From Pyropia yezoensis (Eukaryota > Rhodophyta > Bangiophyceae > Bangiales > Bangiaceae): 64,000 bases of DNA. Made by a program: the position numbers and the translations under genes. Location of the stretch: positions 36,556,894 to 36,620,893 of the forward strand of contig CM020618.1 of the NCBI GenBank assembly GCA_009829735.1, given 5' to 3'. Below the pieces are notes generated by a model, which saw only the letters and a program-made list of their open reading frames with translations, did no database searches and was not told the origin of the DNA. Of this stretch, positions 56,850 to 64,000 are shown piece by piece (within the stretch, counting starts at the first letter, position 1; each line of letters starts with the position of its first letter).

Positions 56850-59800
56850 TCACGTTGAGGGAGGGCTGTTAGGGTCTATCTCGTTCCGGGCACAGTACGC
56901 CCGGACCTTCTCAGCAGGAAGGTCCTCCACATACTCCCACGTATCATCCTTGGCTTTGTAGCCAAACCAACGCACCCTCAACATGAGGCGGTCAGTATCC
57001 TCATCCCAGCCGTGGTCGATGAACTTGTCGAACACGTACTCCTGCGGGCCCTGTTTGGCTGCAGGCAGCGAGGGCAGGCGCCACGTTTTCAAAGCACGCG
57101 CCCAAGCTGGGTCGCCTGCAGGCGGTGGTGCAACTTTGACCACGTCCTGTCCGTTCACTGTGCGGACCCCATCGTCACTTTCGATGGTGAAGCGCCGCCC
57201 ATCAGTACGAAGGACCTGGTACGGCCCCTTCGTCTGGAACACCAACTTACCCCCAGTTGGGGTGTGTGAGTGGACCAATACCCAGTCACCCTGCTCGGGG
57301 ACATGCTTGGCGTTGCGCACCTTTTTGTCAAAGGTACGCTTGTAGCGCTTTTGTGCTTTGTCCATCTCAGCCCTGACTTTAGGGATGAGGTTTTCAAGCC
57401 TAGCAGCGAACTCCGCCTTACTCTCAGTAGGAGTGGGCGTACTGCCACCATCCTCCCTAGTTGGGAGCGGCCGCCGCACGGCAATAGACCGCACGCGACG
57501 GGGGGTCACAAAAGCGAGGGGTACTTCCCCGGTAGATGAGTGAACCTGCGAATTGTAGGCAGTGGTAAGAATAGAAATGTATTGGTCCCACGTCTTCACG
57601 TGCTCACTCACATAATGGCGCAGCTGCCTAACAATAGTTTTGTTGAAGCGCTCCACCTGCCCATTAGTTTGTGGGTGGTAGGGGGTGGCATAGTTTGCCT
57701 TAACCCCCAACATATCCAGCACTCCTTGAAACAGTACAGACGCAAATTGCGGTCCATTGTCCGATAGTGTACTATCCGGAATGCCATACGCGGCAACCCA
57801 GTGATCTAGGAAGGCTGACACGACCGACATGGCCGTGATCTCTGCCAGTGGGATCGCTCGCGTAAGTTTCGTGAAGCGGTCACAGATGACCAGGAGGTAC
57901 TGGTTGCCCTCCTCGGTCACTGGCAGTGGCCCAAGGATGTCCATCGCCAACGCGGCGAAGGGCTCCTTGGCCGGGAACAATAGCATAGCCGTAGTAGGCC
58001 GCCGTTCCATCAGACGGTTCTGTGCACAACTTGTGCAGGCAGCCACCCAACTGTAGATGTCCACCACCATGGACGGCCAGTAGTACCTGGTCCTCAGGGT
58101 CTGGTACAGTTTACTAGACCCCAGGTGTCCACCCGTGGGAGCGTTATGCTCCCTCTCAAGGATACTGTCCTTGAGGGATGCGGGGACGACAAGTTGTTCG
58201 GTCCCCTGGAATACCCCCCTCCTCATGAGGAGGCCATCGTCTCCCAGGAAGAACCGCGTCTCCGCCACTGTATCCAGGGTATCCCTCTGCGACTTGCAGA
58301 AGGGATCCTCGGCCTGGGCCTTCACTACTTCGTCCAGGGACAGGGGCAAGTACTTCTTGTTCCCTGGCGCCTCGGGATTCAACGCCTGACCCGAGCGCGT
58401 GACTACCCCCACGATGGGGATGTCCTCATCGACTGGGGTGGTGTCCAGTCCCTCGGTAGGTACCCGAGAGAGGCCGTCGGCAAGGGCATGTTGCCTGCCA
58501 GGTCGGTACTCAATATCAAAGTTGAAGGGTGCAAGTCGCACCCTCCACCGGTTGAGACGAGTGTTCGTACAGTCCGTCTTGAAGATGAACTGCAACGCGC
58601 GGTGGTCACAGCGGATGAGGAACTTCTCACCCTCTAGGTAGTGACGAAGTGACGTCACCGCCCATACCACTGCGAGTCCTTCCAACTCGGTGACTCCGTA
58701 GTTCTTCTCGGCCGAGTTTAGCCCCTTGCTGAAGTATCCCACCGGCAAGTACTCCTTGTCCGGCTGTTGCTGAAGCAACACACAACCAAGTTGGTCGTAG
58801 CTAGCGTCCACATCCAGGATGTAGTGGCCTCCCAACCTGGGAATAGCCAGGATAGGGGGCTTCAGCAGAAGGTCCCGAAGAGTCTCAAAGGATTCCTGCT
58901 CCACCCGACTTGGGGGAGGCAGGTTCTTCGGTAGCGTTGAGCTCACTAACTCATTCAACGGCTTCGCCACTTTGGCGAAGCCCTTAGTGAAACGTCGGTA
59001 CACGTTACACATCCCGAGGAAGCTCCTCATCTGGGTCTGGGTCCGGGGGTACTGAGCCTTGCGGATGGCCCTCAAGTTTTTCTCGTTGACACTGAGACGC
59101 CCCGGACGGACAACATGTCCCAAGTACTCCACCTCTTGAGTGAAGAGGTGGCACTTACTCGCCTTCAGTGACACTCCGGCGTCAGCAAGTAGCTTGAACA
59201 CCTGGCCAAGATGGCCAATGTGTTCCTCCGGACTTCGGGAGAACACAATGATATCGTCTAGGTACACGAGACAGATCTGCCACCGTACTCCGGCCAGAAT
59301 CATGTCCATAGCGCGCTGGAAAGTTGCCGGCGCGTTACACAGGCCAAACGGTAGACGCTTGCACTGGTAGGTACCACAGTGACAGGTAAAGGTAGTTTTA
59401 TGCCTGTCCTCCGGGGCAATGGGAATTTGCCAGTACCCCGCGTTACAGTCCAGGGTAGAGAACACGTTTGCCTCCCCCAGAGAGTCCAGACAGTCATCCA
59501 TCCGAGGTAGGGGATAACTATCCTTCACCGTGCTCTCGTTGAGCTTACGGTAGTCGATACAGAACCGGGGGGTCCCATCAACTTTGGGGACGATCACCAC
59601 CGGACTCGCCCACTCGGCGTTGCTGGCCTCGATCACATCGAGGGCCTCCATGCGAGCAACTTGCTCCTTAACGAGGGCCCTTGAACGGGGTCCCCCCCTA
59701 TACGGTTGTTGGCGTATAGGGGGCGCACCGGGTTTCAACTCGATCCGGTGTTGGGTAGCTCTCATGAGTCCCAATTGACCATCCCACAACTTGTGATATT

Positions 59801-60833
59801 GGTCCAAGAGGCGTTCAACTTGAACCCTCAACCTGGGTGGAACACCCTCCATGTTTACCTGGGGCCGAGGAGAGGCGGCCGACTTGGCTTGATGCTTCTC
59901 CTTTCCGGACTTCGGGTCGCTACTTGCGCCCGCGCTGAGGGTGACCGCTACTACCGGTCCCTCGTGTTGGTCGATATAGCCGAACTTGGCCCCCGACTTG
60001 AAGAACTTGGGCGACGAGCTCAGGTTCATCACCTGGATCCTCCACGGGACTCCGGCTTTGGAGTCCATCGTGCCCAGGGCAACATGCACTTGGTGCTTGC
60101 GAGCAAGACGGGGGTTAGGGTGCACCAACCCGTTCCCCGCATAATCAGTTACAACATCCACGTGCGCCACCGAGTTGGGGGGCAACGTGACTTTACGGGC
60201 TAAACGCAGAGTAGCAGTAAACCCTTCCCTCACAGAACAAACAGGCTTCGACTGTGAAACTGTCACAGGAGCCACAGACTTTCCCTTACCAAGGATGGGG
60301 ATAGTCTCCCCATTCATCAACTTGACCCAGTACTCAGGGCCACAAATCAAAGGCACTTGTGTTACGACATAAGGGGTACCCAGAAGCAGGGGTACCGATA
60401 TATTCTCAACTACACCATAGGTCACGTCGACCTCATGGGTCCCCAACCGAGTTGGTAGGGTCACGGCACCAACGATGGGAAGTACCCCACCATTGATATC
60501 GATCAGATGGTCAGCTTTAGACTTCCAGCGTTGGAGCCTCATCCCCTTTGGTAATAGCGACTTGCGTATCAAGGAGGCTCCTGACCCGGTATCAAGTACG
60601 ATACGGGCACAACAGGCGCGGCCGGGGGCAAGTTGCACCCGTCCAGCCACCTGGAAGTTCTCACCCGTCAACACCGCGATGACCCGACGTGGGTTTACGT
60701 TCTTGGGAAGTCCCACCCGAGGTGGGCGGACTCCCTTAGGTCGCCTCAGTATCCGACACGGTTGGTTCGTCCTCTTGGCCCACTTGGCCGAGGCTGCCGT
60801 TGTGAGCTTCGGACGACCAGCTCCAACGGTCAT
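56850..60833 (-). CDS. pol polyprotein of the inner Ty3/gypsy element
   Basis: 1327 aa, looks whole. Aspartic protease with DTGSG at 81. Reverse transcriptase about 390-580 with LPFGLCNAPATF and YLDD at about 523. RNase H about 672-790. Integrase HHCC finger about 895-940 and D,D-35-E core about 960-1070 (MDILGP, SDNGPQF, NGQVERF). C-terminal chromodomain-like segment about 1268-1315. This protein order (RT-RNase H-integrase) defines Ty3/gypsy. The ATG overlaps the gag stop as ATGA, so translation by termination-reinitiation is likely, rather than a frameshift. Proteins act in the virus-like particle and in nuclear integration. Confidence 0.96.
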   Translation of the reverse strand: MTVGAGRPKLTTAASAKWAKRTNQPCRILRRPKGVRPPRVGLPKNVNPRRVIAVLTGENFQVAGRVQLAPGRACCARIVLDTGSGASLIRKSLLPKGMRLQRWKSKADHLIDINGGVLPIVGAVTLPTRLGTHEVDVTYGVVENISVPLLLGTPYVVTQVPLICGPEYWVKLMNGETIPILGKGKSVAPVTVSQSKPVCSVREGFTATLRLARKVTLPPNSVAHVDVVTDYAGNGLVHPNPRLARKHQVHVALGTMDSKAGVPWRIQVMNLSSSPKFFKSGAKFGYIDQHEGPVVAVTLSAGASSDPKSGKEKHQAKSAASPRPQVNMEGVPPRLRVQVERLLDQYHKLWDGQLGLMRATQHRIELKPGAPPIRQQPYRGGPRSRALVKEQVARMEALDVIEASNAEWASPVVIVPKVDGTPRFCIDYRKLNESTVKDSYPLPRMDDCLDSLGEANVFSTLDCNAGYWQIPIAPEDRHKTTFTCHCGTYQCKRLPFGLCNAPATFQRAMDMILAGVRWQICLVYLDDIIVFSRSPEEHIGHLGQVFKLLADAGVSLKASKCHLFTQEVEYLGHVVRPGRLSVNEKNLRAIRKAQYPRTQTQMRSFLGMCNVYRRFTKGFAKVAKPLNELVSSTLPKNLPPPSRVEQESFETLRDLLLKPPILAIPRLGGHYILDVDASYDQLGCVLLQQQPDKEYLPVGYFSKGLNSAEKNYGVTELEGLAVVWAVTSLRHYLEGEKFLIRCDHRALQFIFKTDCTNTRLNRWRVRLAPFNFDIEYRPGRQHALADGLSRVPTEGLDTTPVDEDIPIVGVVTRSGQALNPEAPGNKKYLPLSLDEVVKAQAEDPFCKSQRDTLDTVAETRFFLGDDGLLMRRGVFQGTEQLVVPASLKDSILEREHNAPTGGHLGSSKLYQTLRTRYYWPSMVVDIYSWVAACTSCAQNRLMERRPTTAMLLFPAKEPFAALAMDILGPLPVTEEGNQYLLVICDRFTKLTRAIPLAEITAMSVVSAFLDHWVAAYGIPDSTLSDNGPQFASVLFQGVLDMLGVKANYATPYHPQTNGQVERFNKTIVRQLRHYVSEHVKTWDQYISILTTAYNSQVHSSTGEVPLAFVTPRRVRSIAVRRPLPTREDGGSTPTPTESKAEFAARLENLIPKVRAEMDKAQKRYKRTFDKKVRNAKHVPEQGDWVLVHSHTPTGGKLVFQTKGPYQVLRTDGRRFTIESDDGVRTVNGQDVVKVAPPPAGDPAWARALKTWRLPSLPAAKQGPQEYVFDKFIDHGWDEDTDRLMLRVRWFGYKAKDDTWEYVEDLPAEKVRAYCARNEIDPNSPPST

Positions 60834-62776
60834 TCGTTTCCCGCCGACTTGGCGTCCGAATCTGAGGGCGAAGGGGACGACGACGAGTCCGAGGACGACG
60901 TGTCCGCCCCCTCCGTCGAGGGTGTGGCGACCGCCACCACTGGTCGAGACCCACCCTCGCGGCGTGAACGCACTTCGTTCGTAGCCGACTTCTTACTCGC
61001 ATTCCTAACAAGCTGTTGGATGCGTTTACTCAACTTGGGGCAATCATATGCCCAGTGACCATCGGAGTTGCAGTTCCAACACCGATGATCAGTTCCCAGA
61101 GGGGTCTTCCCAACTGGGGAAGACGACGAGGTACCTTGGGAAGTTCCCACGGCAGCTACCACCCTCTCCTTGCGGATTCGGCGTGCCTCTCGCAACTCTC
61201 TGGCCTGGCGCGCCTCTTCCCGTTCCTTGGCCAACTCGGCCTGACGCTCCTGGCGTTGTTCCTCCCGCAACTTGCGGTAGGCCTCGCCTCTGCGGTAGGC
61301 GAACCTAGCCAACTCGGCCAGGGTCGCCCGGGCAGTGTTATGCTCCCGGGTCTCCATCCGGACTGACCAGTGGAGTCCTTCCACAAACCGACTCTTCACC
61401 ACAGCTTGTGGATGAAGAAACCCACAAAGATTGTTGAGCTTACGGACTCGCTCCGCAAAGGACAACTCGTCCTCCGCCTCTTCCTGATGGGCTTGCGTAA
61501 ACTCCTCGACTTGAGAAGCCAACGCCGCTTCATCAACCATGGCCCTCAACAACCAGTTGACGAGCTCCAAATAGGACGTCACCTCCCCAGCGCCTCCACT
61601 TGAGGAGCTGGGCATGACGGACATAAGTTCTGTCCGCAGGTCTCCCTTCGTAAACTCCTGTAGCATGTAAAAAGCCATGCCTTCACTTATGGCATTGTCG
61701 TCACAGGCTTTTGTGAAACGACGTAGGAACTCAAAGACACGGAGGGGGGGAGTTCCATCCCACTCCGCTCTGTGCCCAAAAGAATGAAGTGCATTCTTCT
61801 TGGCACGGCCCATAGCTCGGGCCTGGTCAGGACCATACGCCACCGACTTGTTGTGGAGAGCGTAGGTCTCACAGTCAAAGATCCGCTGGTAGACCGGGTT
61901 GGCTACCTGAATCTTGGGCGGCACCTCACGTTGAGGGAACAGCCGCTGTGGCACTGGGGTAAGTCCACCCTCAGTGCCTGTAGTCTGGTACGGCGAGCTT
62001 GGTGTAGCCGCCGGCGTTTCCGAGGGGAACTCCCCCGTGAAGGGCGTACGCCCCACCGCGTATGGTGTGGCTCCCTCGTTGGGAGTCACAGGTGTCGCCC
62101 CCAGTTCGGGGCGACCCGAGATAGGCGTGGGGAGGGATTCCCCCTGCGCCTGTGGGCTCGAAAGCCCCAATCCGGTCTGGACATTCAGGCCATCTGGCAA
62201 ACTCGCTACAATCTGATTCAGAATAGTATTCGTCATCGTGACCACCAGGTCCGGCAAAGTCTGCCGCAACACATTGGTCGCCTCCCGACGGACAGTTTCC
62301 GCGAGGAGTGGATTGACGACTCCAGTTGAGTCTCGGTCCGCCTCCGGGAGTCCACCTGAGGGGTAACCACGTTCCTCAGGGGTCTCAACCGGGGGCATGG
62401 GCGCGAGCCCATCGCCGACCAACGGAGGTCCGCCGTCCTCCGAAAGCCTAGTTGGCGATGGCTCCATGCCAAAGTTGGCTCCAACCCGAGTGGAACTCGC
62501 GGGGACAGTCCTCACTCCTTGGGACGTTCCCGTTGAGTATACCACGCGGTGGCCAGACTTCGGCCCACCCACGTCAGAAGTGTCACCCGAGTGAACTCCC
62601 GACTGAGTCGGGGTGGCCTGTTGCCCGCCCGCACTTCCAGTCCTGCTGGCTTGAGGGACCTCTAGTCCCTCTGCGACCCCAGGTAAACCCACCTGTGTCT
62701 CACCAGTATTCAAAGGCACTGAAGTACGTGCGTCACCCGTGTACTCCCCGGACGACGGGGGGTCCGAGCTAGCCAT
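60830..62776 (-). CDS. gag of the inner Ty3/gypsy element
   Basis: 648 aa from the ATG at 62,776. The N-terminal 270 residues are disordered (Pro, Gly, Thr). About 280-480 is the capsid-like helical region, including ALHSFGHRAEWDG and LRRFTKACDDNAI. A charged Arg/Glu coiled segment lies at about 490-540. The CCHC zinc knuckle (CWNC then GHWAYDC) at about 570-585 is followed by a Ser/Asp-rich tail. Gag packages the element RNA. Looks whole. Confidence 0.93.
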   Translation of the reverse strand: MASSDPPSSGEYTGDARTSVPLNTGETQVGLPGVAEGLEVPQASRTGSAGGQQATPTQSGVHSGDTSDVGGPKSGHRVVYSTGTSQGVRTVPASSTRVGANFGMEPSPTRLSEDGGPPLVGDGLAPMPPVETPEERGYPSGGLPEADRDSTGVVNPLLAETVRREATNVLRQTLPDLVVTMTNTILNQIVASLPDGLNVQTGLGLSSPQAQGESLPTPISGRPELGATPVTPNEGATPYAVGRTPFTGEFPSETPAATPSSPYQTTGTEGGLTPVPQRLFPQREVPPKIQVANPVYQRIFDCETYALHNKSVAYGPDQARAMGRAKKNALHSFGHRAEWDGTPPLRVFEFLRRFTKACDDNAISEGMAFYMLQEFTKGDLRTELMSVMPSSSSGGAGEVTSYLELVNWLLRAMVDEAALASQVEEFTQAHQEEAEDELSFAERVRKLNNLCGFLHPQAVVKSRFVEGLHWSVRMETREHNTARATLAELARFAYRRGEAYRKLREEQRQERQAELAKEREEARQARELREARRIRKERVVAAVGTSQGTSSSSPVGKTPLGTDHRCWNCNSDGHWAYDCPKLSKRIQQLVRNASKKSATNEVRSRREGGSRPVVAVATPSTEGADTSSSDSSSSPSPSDSDAKSAGNE

Positions 62777-62881
62777 GTTGGCTAACGATCCGTATGACAC
62801 GGTCCAAGTCCACCGTTCCTCTGAGACAGAGGGCCCCCTACACCCGGGTGCACCCGGAGGTAAAGTTTACCTCTGTCCCCT

Positions 62882-62893
62882 GCTGCTCCACCA
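62882..62893 (-). other. Primer binding site of the inner element
   Basis: Two bases inside the 5' LTR, the minus strand reads TGGTGGAGCAGC, the complement of a tRNA 3' end GCTGCTCCACCA with its CCA tail. The tRNA species is not identified. Confidence 0.65.
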
Positions 62894-62895
62894 AA

Positions 62896-63363
62896 TGTGG
62901 CAAAAACCACTCGCACACACAGTACCCAAGTTGGGGCGGTGTGCGAGGGCTGCCTCCCGTGTCGGGGGAACCGGAAGAAGTGCAAGTCGCACACACTCTA
63001 TCCCTGTTGTGGGGCAATCCCCCCACGGACAAACAAGAAGATGGTGTGTGGTCCAACAGTTTCTTGGTCGGGACGGGGACGCAGGGCCAAGCCCCGCTGT
63101 CCCTCCCCTTATCCCCCCAGGGTCCACTCAGAATCTCGCCACTCAGAATCTCCCACCCCAGCACCTGCCCACCGGGCCACACGAAAATTCAAGACGATAA
63201 ATGCAGAAAACCCTCAAATCCAAGTTGGATTTACTACTAAGCTAACTATCCCGAACTTAGGGAATATGGACCCAAATGCAGGGGGAGGAACGGATCAGGC
63301 TAGTGGCCTGCCGCCCCTTGCATGGCACGTGTTGCCCCCTACCTGGGGGTCAATACTGCCACA
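62896..63363 (-). repeat. 5' LTR of the inner element
   Basis: 468 bp, same ends and, as far as compared, same sequence as the 3' LTR at 49,353-49,820. Its right neighbour is the target duplicate CCAAC. Confidence 0.95.
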
Positions 63364-64000
63364 CCAACTAGGGAAGACGAAGAGATACCCTGGGAAGTTC
63401 CCACGGCAGCTACCACTCTCTCCTTGCGGATTCGGCGCGCCTCTCTCACCTCTCTGGCCTAGCGCGCCTCCTCACGTTCCTTGGCCAACTCGGCCTGACG
63501 CTCCTGGCGTTGTTCCTCCCGCAACTTGCGGTAGGCCTCGCCTCTGCGGTAGGCGAACCTAGCTAACTCGGCCAGGGTCGCCCGGGCAGTGTTATCCTCC
63601 CGGGTCTCCATCCGGACTGACCAATGAAGTCCCTCCACAAACCGACTCTTCACCACAGCTTGTGGATGAAGAAACCCACAAAGATCGTTGAGCTTACGGA
63701 CTCGCTCCGCAAAAGACAACTCGTCCTCAGCCTCATCCTGATGGGCTTGCGTAAACTCCTCGACTTGAGAAGCCAACGCCGCTTCATCAACCATGGCTCT
63801 CAACAACCAGTTGACGAGCTCCAAATAGGACGTCACCTCGCCACCGCCTCCACTTGAGGAGCTGGGCATGACGGACATAAGTTCTGTCCGCAGGTCTCCC
63901 TTCGTAAACTCCTGTAGCATATAGAAAGCCATGCCTTCTTTTATGGCATTGTCGTCACAGGCTTTTGTGAAACGACGAAGGAACTCAAAGACACGGAGGG
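63364..64000 (-). pseudogene. gag of the outer copy, upstream part
   Basis: Matches the capsid and charged region of the inner gag (61,130-61,780) with scattered differences. Continues beyond the right edge. It is separated from the rest of the outer gag by the nested element. Confidence 0.9.

Larger units (their letters stand above)
49353..63363 (-). mobile_element. Inner, young Ty3/gypsy chromodomain element nested in the outer gag
   Basis: Flanked by the 5-bp target duplication CCAAC (49,348-49,352 and 63,364-63,368). Both outer LTRs are 468 bp and look identical by eye, so insertion is recent. Minus-strand order: 5' LTR, tRNA primer site, gag, pol, antisense ORF, polypurine tract, 3' LTR. 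As drawn it is about 14 kb, because 49,418-53,550 and 54,051-58,183 are the same stretch (offset 4,633) on either side of a 500-N gap. Without that repeat the element would be about 9.4 kb. The right-hand set of ORFs looks whole. Confidence 0.93.
42235..64000 (-). mobile_element. Outer Ty3/gypsy copy, interrupted by a nested copy
   Basis: Minus-strand element. From its 3' end: LTR 42,235-42,693, antisense ORF, pol 45,088-49,071, the pol-proximal part of gag to 49,352, then the nested insertion 49,353-63,363, then more gag from 63,364 on. The 5' LTR lies beyond the window. The left neighbour of its LTR is ATCAC (42,230-42,234); the matching duplicate would be outside. Apart from the nested insertion its ORFs carry about two or three breaks, and its LTR differs from the inner LTRs at many positions (459 against 468 bp), so it is older than the inner copy. 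Confidence 0.93.

Noticed and set aside
42235-64000. Several complete tandem retroelements
   Set aside because: The shared target duplication and the repeat across the gap fit one nested insertion plus an assembly duplication better.
1-64000. CRISPR arrays, operons, ribosome binding sites
   Set aside because: The window is eukaryotic: spliced genes, chromodomain retroelements and RER1/NudC/bZIP genes. No regularly spaced repeat array was seen.

Overview
The window looks like nuclear DNA of a GC-rich, intron-poor eukaryotic alga. A bangiophyte red alga (Porphyra/Pyropia type) is my best guess: host genes are very GC-rich, most have one large exon, their proteins carry long Gly/Ala/Pro runs, and the few introns are short GT-AG introns. 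The organism is inferred from style, not from a marker gene.

Left part (1-15,000) is repeat-rich and gene-poor. A decayed Ty3/gypsy chromodomain element runs off the left edge (1-3430) and is followed by its LTR. A related LTR lies inverted at about 11,000-11,950. Between and after them are GC-rich low-complexity DNA, microsatellites, a pair of perfect hairpins, a 452-bp MITE (second copy at 40,375) and a palindrome-ended element holding a piece of a hAT-like transposase.

Middle part (15,900-38,700) is the host gene island: three tandem Smr-domain genes, an RER1-type Golgi/ER retrieval receptor, a RING-H2 ubiquitin ligase (minus strand), a DEAH-box helicase of the DHX36/DHX9 class, a NudC-type CS-domain cochaperone with one clear 291-nt intron, and a bZIP factor (minus strand). 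These are general housekeeping or regulatory genes, not a pathway cluster. A C-rich tract just before the start codon recurs in most of them.

Right part (39,394-64,000) is mobile DNA: an 824-bp TGCA-rich inverted-repeat element, the second MITE, a truncated unidentified host gene (41,422-42,234), and then a nest of one Ty3/gypsy family on the minus strand. An outer copy starts at 42,235. An inner, young copy (49,353-63,363) sits in the outer gag, flanked by a CCAAC target duplication. The inner copy contains a 500-N gap, and the sequence on both sides of the gap is the same stretch repeated at an offset of 4,633 bases, so part of the apparent tandem array is probably an assembly duplication.

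The most unusual signal is in this second retroelement family. It carries a long, intact antisense ORF (647 aa, Arg/Ser-rich tail) between pol and the 3' LTR, and it is studded with perfect odd-length palindromes (11-21 bp), all centred on CAA(C/G)TTG but with different arms, in LTR, coding and non-coding parts and in different codon phases.
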